A program made the position numbers and the translations under genes. Under the pieces are notes generated by a model. That model made no database searches, was not told where the DNA came from, and saw only the letters and a program-made list of their open reading frames with translations. 21,084 nucleotides of DNA from positions 1 through 21,084 of the forward strand of contig JBAPTR010000256.1 in the NCBI GenBank assembly GCA_049282265.1, read 5' to 3'. Numbering within the stretch: position 1 is the stretch's first letter; the number at the start of each line of letters is the position of its first letter. Below, in pieces: positions 6,609 to 14,907 of this stretch. Source of the DNA: CAYUCJ01 sp049282265 (GTDB lineage Bacteria; Desulfobacterota; DSM-4660; Desulfatiglandales; Desulfatiglandaceae).

Positions 6609-6923
6609 ATGTGGATGGAAACAATCAGGATTCAATCAGCAACCGGTAAGGAGAAGGTTGCTGAAAAGGAACTCATGGTTTTAGCGCGTGAGATTCAAGA
6701 AAATACCGACTCTCAGAAATTGGGTGCTGTTAGGGCCTCAAGGAATACCCTGGTGCCCGGATGCTTTGCCCTGCGCTTATTCTGGAACACCGCCGAACCT
6801 CGGATAAGAGGAAGCGCGCTGGGCATGAACATTGCCCAAAGCCTGAAAGTATTTGGCCTGGTAGATCATTCTATATGGATCGAAAACAGTAAAAAACAAG
6901 GAGGAAATGACCATGAACGTTGA
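6609..6923 (+). CDS. Small protein of unknown function, first gene of the operon
   Basis: A 104-residue soluble protein without signal peptide or membrane segment. I do not recognise the family. The alternating pattern (ETIRIQSATGKEKVAEKELMV at the start, a basic segment, then SLKVFGLVDHSIWIE at about 77-91) resembles a small alpha/beta protein such as a dimeric alpha-beta barrel, but this is a guess from pattern only. AGGAGG precedes the ATG at 6609 by 6 nt; an ATG at 6615 is also possible. Its 3' end overlaps the methyltransferase start by 11 bp, which implies translational coupling. It is the gene nearest the sigma-54 promoter, so it probably serves the same pathway as the molybdoenzyme. 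Confidence 0.75.
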   Translation: MWMETIRIQSATGKEKVAEKELMVLAREIQENTDSQKLGAVRASRNTLVPGCFALRLFWNTAEPRIRGSALGMNIAQSLKVFGLVDHSIWIENSKKQGGNDHER

Positions 6924-7488
6924 GTCACAAAAGAAACAACATTATTCGAGTATTGAGACATCAGGCATAGCCTATTGGACGATTCGCCTGATCCATGACA
7001 ACCCCCTCTTGCCGTTGGTGAGAAACCCGTACAAGCTTCTCAGGGCGGCGAGATTGGACCGGAAGCAAAAGGTCGTTGAAGTGGGGTGCGGACCGGGCTT
7101 CTTTACCATTCCCGCGGCCAACATGGTGGGGGAAAAAGGTCATGTGTATGCGATCGACATAAACAGGCGAGCAATAGAAAGGGTTCGGAGAAAAACTGAG
7201 AAAGAAAAGTTGGAAAACGTTACCCCGCTGTGCATCAATGCATCAAAAACAGGATTGTCCGCGGGAAGCTGTGACCTCGCCTTTGTCTTTGGTCTTCGCC
7301 ATATCGCCGGGGGCCTGGAAAAGGTACTCCTGGAACTCCACAGAATACTCAGGCCTGGAGGGACTCTCTCCCTTGAGAAAACCAAAGGGCCTGAAACAGC
7401 GCTCATAGGTCCAGCGGAAAAGGCGGGTTTTATCTTTTCAGAAAAACACGGAAGGATCTTCCGATTCAAAAAAAGGGGATTGTCATGA
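6913..7488 (+). CDS. Class I SAM-dependent methyltransferase
   Basis: A 191-residue methyltransferase of the UbiE/Methyltransf_11 type. Motif I VVEVGCGPGFF lies at about residues 56-66, followed by the acidic end of strand beta-2 (YAIDINRRAIE) and the late ILRPGGTLSLE strand. The first ~50 residues, before the Rossmann core, are lineage-specific and could cover the substrate. The start is placed at 6913 rather than 6907 because AAGGAGG (6898-6904) is then 8 nt away. The gene overlaps both neighbours (11 bp upstream, 4 bp ATGA downstream), so the three proteins are very likely made together. The substrate is unknown; a small hydrophobic or quinone-like molecule is possible from family membership. 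Confidence 0.88.
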   Translation: MNVESQKKQHYSSIETSGIAYWTIRLIHDNPLLPLVRNPYKLLRAARLDRKQKVVEVGCGPGFFTIPAANMVGEKGHVYAIDINRRAIERVRRKTEKEKLENVTPLCINASKTGLSAGSCDLAFVFGLRHIAGGLEKVLLELHRILRPGGTLSLEKTKGPETALIGPAEKAGFIFSEKHGRIFRFKKRGLS

Positions 7489-9857
7489 ATGCCATTACAC
7501 GAAGGGGTTTTATCAAATCATCGGTGTCGATCGGCGCGACAGTGGCTCTCGGAAAATACCTCAGTCCCAAGGCCTTAGGACTTCCGGAACTGGTGAAACC
7601 GGCACACGCTGCTCAAGGGGCGGCCGCACGGGTTGTCCAGGTGGTAAGCGATGTGGACGCGCATTCCCAGTGCGGCATGAGAATACACATCAAAGGAAAC
7701 AAGGTTATCGGCATTGCCGGAAATACCGGGGATCCTGAGAGCAAGGGACAGCTCACCATAAGGGACAAGCACATGAGAGAGATTCTCTATGCGCCTGATC
7801 GCATCAAGTATCCCATGAAGCGAATGGGTGCCCGGGGGGAAGGCAGGTGGAAAAGGATCTCCTGGGAAGAGGCATTAACCACCATTGCCAAAAAGCTGCA
7901 CGAAATCAAAAAAGACTACGGTCCTGAGGCCATAGACTTTCACCATGGTCATTATCACAGCGGTGACATCCTCGGCGCCTATCTCTCAAGGCTCGCCAAT
8001 CTCATCGGGACCCCCAATATCACCAACCCAAGCCATGTGTGCCATCTCCCGCGGGTCTTTTTGGAATTCAACTATGACCTTGGAGCAGTTGTTCCACCCG
8101 ATGTGGCGCACACCGGGTGCCTGGTCTTGTGGGGTGGAAATCCCGAAGCCACCAACAAGCCTCAGGAGATAGCCATCAGAGAGGCCCGACACCGGGGAAT
8201 GAAGCTTATTGTGATCGATCCCCGGAAGACCTCCTACGCACAAAAAGCCGATGTCCACGCTCAATTGCGGCCGGGCACCGATGGTGCCTTGGCCCTGGGT
8301 ATGCTGCATGTCATAATCAAAGAAGGGCTCTACGATCACGAGTTTGTCGGGAAATGGACCACCGGATTTGACAAATTGGCGCATCACATTGAGCAGTATA
8401 CCCCCGAGAGGGTCGAGGAGATCACCTGGGTCCCCGCGGACACGATCAGAAAAATAGCACGGATGTATGCCACCACCAAACCCGCTTGTATCAGCCCTCG
8501 AAACGCCCTTGACCAGCATACAAACGCATGGGTTGCGATCCGCGCAATCGATATCCTCATGGCGATCACCGGAAATCTGGATGTAAAGGGAGGGAATCTC
8601 ATCATCATACCAATCGTGATGGCGCTTGAGGACATCAAGCTTTTCGACAAGCTGCCGCCGGAAACCGCGAAGAAAAAGCTGGGCGCAGACAAATGCCTCT
8701 ACTCCAAGATGTCCAAGACATGGCCCTCAGCACACACGCCCTCCCTGTGGGATGCCATCCTTCATGAGAAACCGAAGCCAGTAAAAGCGATGATGGTGAT
8801 GGCCTCGAATCCCCTGCTCACCTGTGCCAACTCCAACGTCGTGGAAAAGGCCCTTAACAAACTCGATTTCCTCGCCGTTGCCGACATCTTCATGACCTCG
8901 ACGGCCAAACTCGCCGATATCGTGCTTCCCGCCTGCACCTTTTTGGAAAGAACCCGTTTTGTGACCTATGACACCCATGCCGACCACTCCTGGAACGTGC
9001 AATCCAGGATAGTGCTTAGTCCCAAGGCGGTTGAACCGCTGGAGGAATCGCGGTCGGATTGGAAAATCATCTGTGAGCTGGGAAAGAAAATGGGCTACAA
9101 GGAATATTTTCCGTGGAAAACAGAAGAAGAGGCCATTGATCACATGCTCAAGCCGCTCGGCCTCACCTGCGAAGAACTCAAAAAGCACCCTGACGGCGTC
9201 ATTGTCCCCGTTCCCCCCTTCCTCTATACAAAGTTCAAAGGTTTCTTTGGCGGGATTGTACGGAAGGCCCTCAAGGTTACAACCTTCAAGAATTATCCGG
9301 ACATGTACAGGAAATACAAAACAAAAGGATTCATGACACCATCTAAGAAAGTGGAGCTCTTCTCGAAGCGGTTGGAGAAGCTCGGATATGATCCCCTTCC
9401 GGTGTACCGGGAACCTGCTGAGAGCCCGGTGTCACGACCGGACATTGCCGGAAAATACCCGCTCATATTGATAGCCGGCTCGAAACTGGAGATGTACACA
9501 CACTCCGAGATGCGCAATATTCCCGGGCTACGAAGCCTGTTTCCAGAAAATCTCCTGGAAATCAACCCACGGACCGCTGCAAAGCTTGGCATCACAGAAA
9601 GCGAGCTCGTGAGAATTTCCTCACCAAGAGGGAGCGTCACCTGCAAGGCTCATATAACAGATCGCATAGATCCAAGGGTGGTTCATCTTTGCCATGGATT
9701 TAAGGAGTGCAACTGCAACGTCTTGACCGACCATAAGGCATTTGATCCCATCACCGGTTCGACAGGGTTGAAATCGCTACTGTGCAGGGTAGAAAAAATT
9801 CAGAGTGATAAGACCTTGCTTTTTCAGGGAAAAAGCATAGAGAAAGTAGCCATGTGA
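7485..9857 (+). CDS. Tat-exported molybdopterin oxidoreductase (DMSO reductase family) lacking the usual N-terminal Fe-S ligands
   Basis: A 790-residue MopB-family catalytic subunit. The N-terminus has a twin-arginine signal (TRRGFIK, residues 5-11), so it is exported folded with its cofactor. The molybdopterin core covers about 105-600 and the C-terminal molydop-binding domain about 665-775. The Mo ligand is probably C186 in the NPSHVCHLPR segment, as in polysulfide/thiosulfate-reductase-like enzymes. The N-terminal CxxCxxxC...C motif that normally binds a 4Fe-4S cluster is reduced to one cysteine (C63 in HSQCGMR); the fourth position reads QLTIRDK, without Cys. Hence the FS0 cluster is probably absent. 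No Fe-S or membrane subunit is adjacent, so electrons may come from another partner or the reaction may be non-redox. The substrate is not predictable. Confidence 0.9.
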   Translation: MNAITRRGFIKSSVSIGATVALGKYLSPKALGLPELVKPAHAAQGAAARVVQVVSDVDAHSQCGMRIHIKGNKVIGIAGNTGDPESKGQLTIRDKHMREILYAPDRIKYPMKRMGARGEGRWKRISWEEALTTIAKKLHEIKKDYGPEAIDFHHGHYHSGDILGAYLSRLANLIGTPNITNPSHVCHLPRVFLEFNYDLGAVVPPDVAHTGCLVLWGGNPEATNKPQEIAIREARHRGMKLIVIDPRKTSYAQKADVHAQLRPGTDGALALGMLHVIIKEGLYDHEFVGKWTTGFDKLAHHIEQYTPERVEEITWVPADTIRKIARMYATTKPACISPRNALDQHTNAWVAIRAIDILMAITGNLDVKGGNLIIIPIVMALEDIKLFDKLPPETAKKKLGADKCLYSKMSKTWPSAHTPSLWDAILHEKPKPVKAMMVMASNPLLTCANSNVVEKALNKLDFLAVADIFMTSTAKLADIVLPACTFLERTRFVTYDTHADHSWNVQSRIVLSPKAVEPLEESRSDWKIICELGKKMGYKEYFPWKTEEEAIDHMLKPLGLTCEELKKHPDGVIVPVPPFLYTKFKGFFGGIVRKALKVTTFKNYPDMYRKYKTKGFMTPSKKVELFSKRLEKLGYDPLPVYREPAESPVSRPDIAGKYPLILIAGSKLEMYTHSEMRNIPGLRSLFPENLLEINPRTAAKLGITESELVRISSPRGSVTCKAHITDRIDPRVVHLCHGFKECNCNVLTDHKAFDPITGSTGLKSLLCRVEKIQSDKTLLFQGKSIEKVAM

Positions 9858-9889
9858 GTCAAGAAAAAAGCGGCACAATATATGGTGGT

Positions 9890-9904
9890 CTCAAGCTTTT
9901 TGAG
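9890..9904 (+). terminator. Weak candidate terminator after the molybdoenzyme gene
   Basis: CTCAA (9890-9894) and TTGAG (9900-9904) form a short 5-bp stem, followed by GGTTTTT. It lies 33 nt after the stop codon, but the stem is short and A/T rich. Confidence 0.3.
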
Positions 9905-10060
9905 GGTTTTTAGGCCGGGAAGTCTTGTGTTGAATAGCAGGGCGTGGCAGGGAATAGCCTTTCGGAAATAGATGCCCATTTCACCCCCAAAAAGGGCAAT
10001 ATAGAGCCGATTTCATGGGATATTTTTAGCCTATTTGTTTTTATTACAGCGTGTTAGCTT

Positions 10061-10219
10061 GACGACCCGAGGCCAGACAAACGTATTATTTTGGGTGAAA
10101 AGGAGAGTCCGCGGCAGGATGTGGCCTATGCGTTTTTCTGGATGACCGGGATCAACTGTGCTATGGTGCGCAAGGCTGACAGCGAAGGCCTGTCCGCCTG
10201 TGAATGCAGGGCCACTTAA
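10061..10219 (+). pseudogene. Possible coding remnant in the 9858-10258 gap
   Basis: The 401-bp gap holds a 52-codon open frame between a TAG at 10055 and a TAA at 10217. Its translation looks protein-like (for example QDVAYAFFWMTGINCAMVRK), but there is no ATG near its beginning, no ribosome site and no family I recognise. It may be the tail of a decayed gene or chance. The rest of the gap shows only the weak hairpin at 9890-9904. Confidence 0.25.
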
Positions 10220-10258
10220 CGAACCATTTTCTATCACCCAATCAGGAAAGGTAAGGTA

Positions 10259-11056
10259 ATGCCGATCAATCTTGAGAAGTTCAAAGCCGCCTATGAGAAG
10301 TGGGTCGAGGAGAGCCTACCGGATTTTCGGGCGGGCAAAATGGAGGATGTCATCAAGAAGTACCCTTTCGTGGTTTCAGAGGACGTGCCCTGGACCGTCT
10401 TCAGAGGGCACCCCTCGGAGAAGACCATCGCTCTGGTCACCAGCGGAGGTCTCTACCTCAAGGACAGCCAGCCGGCCTTTGACGCCGAGTCGATCCACGG
10501 TGACCCGTCCTTTCGGGAAATCCCCAGGACCGTCCGTCCGGAAGATCTCGGGATCTCCCACCCCCACTACGATCATAGCCTGGCGGAGCAGGACGTCAAC
10601 ACCATCTTTCCCATTCAGCCCTTCATCGCACTGGAAAAGGAAGGGATCGTCGGAAAGATTGCCGATACCCATTACAGCTTCAGCTATGTCAACGACGTGG
10701 TGACGCTGCTCACCGAGTCGGTGCCGGCGGTCATCGCCCGGATGCGGTCCGAAGGGGTCGACACCCTGTTTCTGGTGCCGGTCTGACCCAAGTGCCATCA
10801 GACCGTGGGTCTGATTCAGCGGGCGGCTGAGGAAGCAGGAATCTCCACCATCTCCATGGGAAACATGGCCGATCGGATGGGCCACATCAGACCGCCCCGG
10901 GCTCTGCTGGTCAAATTCCCCCGCGGCAGCATGCTCGGCGAGCCCGGAAATGCAAAACGCCAGCGCCGTATTATCATGGATGCACTGGAAGCCCTTAGCA
11001 CCATGACCGAACCCGGAACGATAAAGGAGCTAACCTACCGGTGGAAGAAACCGTGA
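10259..11056 (+). CDS. GrdB-family selenoprotein (glycine/sarcosine/betaine reductase B-like), TGA at codon 176 = Sec
   Basis: A 265-residue protein when the in-frame TGA at 10784-10786 is read as selenocysteine. The TGA gives the motif U176-P-K-C179-H-Q-T182, a UxxC redox pair placed where glycine/betaine and D-proline reductase B subunits have UxxCxxC. The flanks continue the family pattern on both sides (VDTLFLVPV before, VGLIQRAAEEAGISTISMG after), so this is one gene, not two. It is much shorter than classical GrdB (about 430 residues), like stand-alone members in proteobacteria. No grdA, grdC or thioredoxin genes are adjacent, so the substrate is unknown; reductive cleavage or a thiol-selenol oxidoreductase role is inferred. 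The start has AAGG a few bases upstream. Cytosolic, with no signal peptide. Confidence 0.9.
10797..10815 (+). promoter_or_regulatory. SECIS-like hairpin after the GrdB-like TGA
   Basis: ATCAGACC (10797-10804) pairs perfectly with GGTCTGAT (10808-10815) around the 3-nt loop GTG. The loop is at 22-24 when U of UGA is 1, which fits the spacing and the loop G/U requirement for SelB binding. Stem length and position nearly equal those of the hairpin after the cytochrome TGA. Confidence 0.75.
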
Positions 11057-11103
11057 AAAACGGGACAATCCTAACGTTCTGCGCCCGATCCAGTCTGTAA
11101 CCT

Positions 11104-11140
11104 GTCCACTCCGGCAGGCCCTGTTCCTGCCGGAGTGGAC
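11104..11140. terminator. Perfect 15-bp hairpin between the selenoprotein gene and the TRAP operon
   Basis: GTCCACTCCGGCAGG (11104-11118) and its exact complement (11126-11140) enclose a 7-nt loop. It lies 48 nt after the selenoprotein stop and between convergent genes, where a bidirectional terminator is expected. There is no T-run on either side, so it may instead be an mRNA-stabilising stem or a REP-type element. Confidence 0.5.
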
Positions 11141-11175
11141 CACCTTCGAGCCAGAAATTCATACCATTTCCTTTT

Positions 11176-11391
11176 TCATACCTCGATGGACGGTAATCCG
11201 AGTCCTTTCCGCTTTTGTTCGATATGACGTCGAATGAGGAGAGCCTCTTTTTCCGGGTCGGGTTCCACGACGAAACAGGCGCCCTCTGCCGGCCGGTCAT
11301 GGTCGCCCGCTCCGGCAGATAGAGGAATCAAGGAGCTGTCAAGACAGGCAGATGGGAGGGCCTCGGATATGGAGAGGGAACATCCCAGGCT
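11176..11391 (-). pseudogene. Possible coding remnant downstream of the TRAP genes
   Basis: In the 425-bp gap 11057-11481 a 71-codon minus-strand frame, open from a TAA at 11392-11394 to the TGA at 11176-11178, reads like a protein tail (VVEPDPEKEALLIRRHIEQ, ending KRKGLGLPSIEV). It has no ATG or ribosome site, and I do not recognise it. It could be the 3' end of a truncated gene. The remainder of the gap holds only the 15-bp hairpin. Confidence 0.3.
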
Positions 11392-11481
11392 TTATGTCTC
11401 ATCTCATCAGGTTAGGCCAAAACGGGACATCCTTCAATTCACCTCACCGATAAGAGGGGAATATTCAAGTCATAATGCGCC

Positions 11482-12783
11482 TCAATGATAAAAAAGAGAA
11501 GGAAGCCAGAGCGCAAGCTGCGGAAAGAGAAACAAAAGCCCCCATACGATGGCAAGGGAGATGAGAAACGGCGCCACGCCCTTGTATATCTGTCCCATGG
11601 GTTCTTTGGTGATGTTTTTGACGACGAAAACGCATACAGCCACAGGAGGAATGACCACGCCGATCATGAGAACAACTCCGAGCGATATGCCGAACCAGAC
11701 CAGATCGAAGCCGAGGTGGATCACCACCGGATAGAATATGGGAGTGGCCAAAATCATGAAGGCAAGGTCATCGATGAAGGAGCCTCCTATCAGATACACG
11801 AAACCGATTAGCGTCAATATGAGGTAACGATTGAGGGGAAGCCCACCCACCCATTCTGCCGTGGCCTGAGGGATATTGGTAATGGCGATGAAGTGGCCGA
11901 GTACGGTGGAACCGATGATCAGCATGAGAATCATGCCTGTTGTCCGAAGGGCTTCATTGAGGGATGTGACGTAGCGCTTGAAACTCAGCCCCCCTTTGAC
12001 TACAGCCAGAACAAGGATCGCAAAGGCGCCCACAGCCCCGGCCTCGGACGGAGTAAAAAAGCCGGTCATGATCCCGCCGACGACGACAACAAAAACAACC
12101 AATACCCAGGCAACCTCGGGAAGGGAGCGCATTCTTTCCTTCCAGGTTGACCGTTCCGCCATGGGGGCGTCTTGGGGCCTTTTCTTTGCCCATACAAAAA
12201 TGATCCCGATGAAAAGGGCCGCGATGATCAATCCGGGAATCATGCCGGCAAGGAAAAGCTGCCCGATGGATTGTTCCGTCAGGACGCCGTAGATGATGAG
12301 CGTCACGCTGGGGGGGATGATGACGCCTAGGGTCCCCACCGTGGCGACAATTCCGGTCGAGAGCTTCCTGCTGTAGCCGAACCTGTCCATTTCAGGGATT
12401 GCAACGCTCGCAAAGGTCGCCGATGTGGCGGCTGAAGAGCCGCAAATGGCCTTGAAGCCGGTTGCCCCCAACACGGTGGCCATCGCGAGTCCGCCCGGAA
12501 TATGGCCGATGAATTTGTGAGCCGAGTCATAAAGCCTCTCGGCGATTTTCGCGTTAAAGCCGATCTGCCCCATGAGGATGAAAAGAGGAAAGACCGTGTA
12601 TCCATAGTTGGTGATCACCTCAAAGACGTCCCTGCCCAGAAGATTCATGGCGGCCTGAACGCCGTTGAGGTAGGCAAAACCGGCGAATCCCACCAGGGCC
12701 ATGGCAAAGCCCAATTCGATGCCGGTCGCGAACAGGAGCAACAAGATAACAAGGCCTAGAATCCCTACTGTAATCTCATTCAT
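11482..12783 (-). CDS. dctM: TRAP transporter large permease, DctM
   Basis: A 433-residue inner-membrane protein, the usual DctM length, made up of many hydrophobic segments (about 12). Family signatures are visible, including GATGFKAICGSSAATSAT (about 108-125), VIIPPSVTLIIYG and the late VIPPVAVCVFVVKNI. The large subunit carries out sodium- or proton-driven transport of a substrate delivered by the binding protein. The start is set at 12783, giving MNEITVGILG, because it sits at the dctQ stop (8-bp overlap) and has a GGAAGAG ribosome site. The frame is open 22 codons further into dctQ, but that extension would read non-hydrophobic sequence. Last gene of a dctPQM operon. Confidence 0.94.
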   Translation of the reverse strand: MNEITVGILGLVILLLLFATGIELGFAMALVGFAGFAYLNGVQAAMNLLGRDVFEVITNYGYTVFPLFILMGQIGFNAKIAERLYDSAHKFIGHIPGGLAMATVLGATGFKAICGSSAATSATFASVAIPEMDRFGYSRKLSTGIVATVGTLGVIIPPSVTLIIYGVLTEQSIGQLFLAGMIPGLIIAALFIGIIFVWAKKRPQDAPMAERSTWKERMRSLPEVAWVLVVFVVVVGGIMTGFFTPSEAGAVGAFAILVLAVVKGGLSFKRYVTSLNEALRTTGMILMLIIGSTVLGHFIAITNIPQATAEWVGGLPLNRYLILTLIGFVYLIGGSFIDDLAFMILATPIFYPVVIHLGFDLVWFGISLGVVLMIGVVIPPVAVCVFVVKNITKEPMGQIYKGVAPFLISLAIVWGLLFLFPQLALWLPSLFYH

Positions 12784-13258
12784 TTGGTCTCTTCCAGATG
12801 TTTCTGATATCGAACGCGAAGACAAAGCACTCGATGAAGCAGCAGACACCCACGCCGTAGGCCACGGGGTAAAAGGGCAGTTGGATGGTGGGAGAAACCT
12901 CGCCGGAGAGGCGCAATTCGTTGGCGACAGAGAAGAGATTGTAGCCTATGAGCAGGAAGAGCGCGATGCAGAGTATCCGTGTAAAGGTCATCAACGCGGC
13001 CCGCGCTCTTCCTGACAGCACCTCGGTGAGAAACTCCATTTGAACGTGTCCATGATCCAGGGAAACCTTAGGAATGCTGAAACCGATCACCACGGCCAAC
13101 AATATGCTCACTACCTCGTATGTGCCCAGAATAGGGTGTCCTCCCGCCCTCATGAGGATGTCGGCGACGGTCAAAAACATCATGACGGTCAGAGTCGCAG
13201 CGCTTACACTGTTGAGAACAGAACTCACCCGGGAAAGAACGCGAAACAAGCCTCTCAT
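12776..13258 (-). CDS. dctQ: TRAP transporter small permease, DctQ
   Basis: A 160-residue membrane protein with four hydrophobic segments (about 15-35, 45-65, 90-110 and 128-150), the DctQ topology. The hallmark segment around residues 40-75 is recognisable (GTYEVVSILLAVVIGFSIPK, then HVQMEFL). DctQ bridges the periplasmic binding protein and the large permease. It lies 39 bp after dctP and overlaps dctM by 8 bp, so the three subunits are co-expressed. Confidence 0.92.
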   Translation of the reverse strand: MRGLFRVLSRVSSVLNSVSAATLTVMMFLTVADILMRAGGHPILGTYEVVSILLAVVIGFSIPKVSLDHGHVQMEFLTEVLSGRARAALMTFTRILCIALFLLIGYNLFSVANELRLSGEVSPTIQLPFYPVAYGVGVCCFIECFVFAFDIRNIWKRPNE

Positions 13259-13297
13259 GGTTTCTCCTTATTAACCGACTTGCGTCGAAAAGGGGGA

Positions 13298-14362
13298 TCA
13301 ATCAAGATAGGGATTCGGAATCCCTTTCTCCTTCTCTACCGCCCTCCAGTGGCCGATGCGCTCCTTGATAAATTGCATCCAGCCATCCACTTCAGCCTCA
13401 CTATGTCCCTTGGAGACCATGCTTTCCTTATACTGAGCAATGACCGGCTGCACGGCCTTCTTCCATCTCGCAATCTCGGAATCGCTGAGATTGATAATAT
13501 CTCCTCCCTGTTTCAGAAACAGGTCCTTTCCCTCGAAGTCCATCTCGTTCCAGAGAGCGGCTTGTTTGTCTTTGGCCTCCATAGCCACTTCGGTCATGAT
13601 CTTCTTGGCTTCAGGAGGCAGTTTCCCCCATTTTCTTTTGTTCATGACAAAATAGAAGCAGTAGGTCGTCCCCAGAGGCCACGATGCAGTTGTGTGCTTT
13701 ATCACCTCTGCGAATTTCCAATACTTGAGCGGAGAAAGATCCACTGTGACTCCGTCGATCACGCCTCTTCTCAAGGCGTCGTAAGTGTCCGGCATCTGAA
13801 TAGGAACCGGCGCCCCTCCCAGAGCCTTGATCACCTCGGCCATTTGCCCCGTGGCCCTGATCTTAAGACCAGCCAAATCCTCCATGGTCTTGACAGGCTT
13901 TTCGATGGTGTGAATGACCAGGGGAGGGGAAGAGGCAAAATATAGAACATGCACGTTATCCCACTCGGGAGGTTTGAATTTTTTATAGAAGTCATTGCTC
14001 ACCTGGACCGCCACGTAGCCGCTGGGATAACCCTGGGGCAGATCCAACACCTCTGTCACGGGAAAGCGCCCTCTCGTATATGCAGTATGAGAAAAACCCA
14101 TGTCGGCAATTCCCGTGGTGATTCCGACATACATTTTTACGGGCGACAGAAGTGTCCCGCCCGGATAGTAAGATATTTCTACTTTGCCGTTTGTGCGTTT
14201 TTTTACTTCGTCGCAAAACCACTGTGTAAGCAGGGACATCTTGTGCATAGGCGGGAGATAATTGGCCGCCTTTAGCTTGATGACTTCTTGGGCGTTTACA
14301 GGGGTGATGGTTGAAAACAAATAGACCAAAACGGAAAAGGACAACAAACTGATTTTTTTCAT
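13298..14362 (-). CDS. dctP: TRAP transporter periplasmic substrate-binding protein, DctP
   Basis: A 354-residue extracytoplasmic binding protein. The signal peptide occupies residues 1-24 (cleavage after VNA). The conserved arginine that normally forms the salt bridge to a substrate carboxylate is probably R169 in LAGLKIRATG, so the ligand is likely an organic acid; which one cannot be told. GAGGAGG precedes the ATG closely. First gene of the operon, with a TTGACA-type promoter about 210 bp upstream. The orphan-like position beside a GrdB-type selenoprotein and catabolic enzymes suggests uptake of a carboxylic acid for anaerobic growth, which is inference. Confidence 0.94.
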   Translation of the reverse strand: MKKISLLSFSVLVYLFSTITPVNAQEVIKLKAANYLPPMHKMSLLTQWFCDEVKKRTNGKVEISYYPGGTLLSPVKMYVGITTGIADMGFSHTAYTRGRFPVTEVLDLPQGYPSGYVAVQVSNDFYKKFKPPEWDNVHVLYFASSPPLVIHTIEKPVKTMEDLAGLKIRATGQMAEVIKALGGAPVPIQMPDTYDALRRGVIDGVTVDLSPLKYWKFAEVIKHTTASWPLGTTYCFYFVMNKRKWGKLPPEAKKIMTEVAMEAKDKQAALWNEMDFEGKDLFLKQGGDIINLSDSEIARWKKAVQPVIAQYKESMVSKGHSEAEVDGWMQFIKERIGHWRAVEKEKGIPNPYLD

Positions 14363-14579
14363 CTGGCGCCTCCTCTTTCAAGTTGGGTTGACGGGGAGTG
14401 GCTGGACTTGCAGAACATCTGTTTGGATAAGCAATTTTTCCCAAAAATTTCAATCGCCGTTGATTCTCAAACCACCTCCTTTCTGTAGTCTCAAAATTTG
14501 CGGCAGCGTGGACCTTGCGCGATCCATGTCCTAGAGTTTTATTTGTTCTCAATAGAGTGTGTTATCTGGCGAGGAGTAG

Positions 14580-14608
14580 AGGATAATCAGTCTGGATTGG
14601 TGTGTCAA
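14580..14608 (-). promoter_or_regulatory. Candidate sigma-70 promoter of dctPQM
   Basis: On the minus strand TTGACA (plus 14603-14608), 17 nt, TATCCT (plus 14580-14585): a perfect -35 and a 4/6 -10. Predicted start near 14573 with a long leader of about 210 nt. In the 545-bp gap 14363-14907 I see no other gene or clear element. Confidence 0.5.
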
Positions 14609-14907
14609 GGGAAATTGGGGTGTCCCTCCCCCTCTCCGGCTGCGCATGCAGCAAGAATATGATTTGTGGTATACAGGGCAGCGGATGAAAATTGAGTTAT
14701 TTGAATACGCAAGGTCGTGCCCCTATCCATATTCAACCTTTCCACTATCCACATCCCTCAGGATGGCAAAAGCCAGTGAGAGATTTCATCTCTTTGCCCT
14801 TGCAAAACCAAGCATTATATTCTAAATTTAGATATATTTTCATTAAGAACATCAACACTACAAGCAGAATCCAGCAGACTGTTCCCAACGCCTTCCGGAG
14901 GAACCCG

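Noticed and set aside
9945..9958. Sigma-54-like box before the GrdB-like gene
   Set aside because: GG and GC are only 9 nt apart; the spacing must be 10.
10805..11056. Separate small gene after the second TGA
   Set aside because: Its sequence continues the GrdB-like family pattern in the same frame. The GTG that would start it is the SECIS loop, and no ribosome site is present.
13040..13945. Long open frame on the plus strand (301 codons)
   Set aside because: It is antisense to dctQ and dctP, which are clear family members. The translation is rich in His/Arg/Pro and has no recognisable domain.
14692..14907. N-terminal extension of the small protein before the nucleotidyltransferase
   Set aside because: No ribosome site at 14692, unlike GGAGG before 14908, and the extension has A/T-rich intergenic composition.
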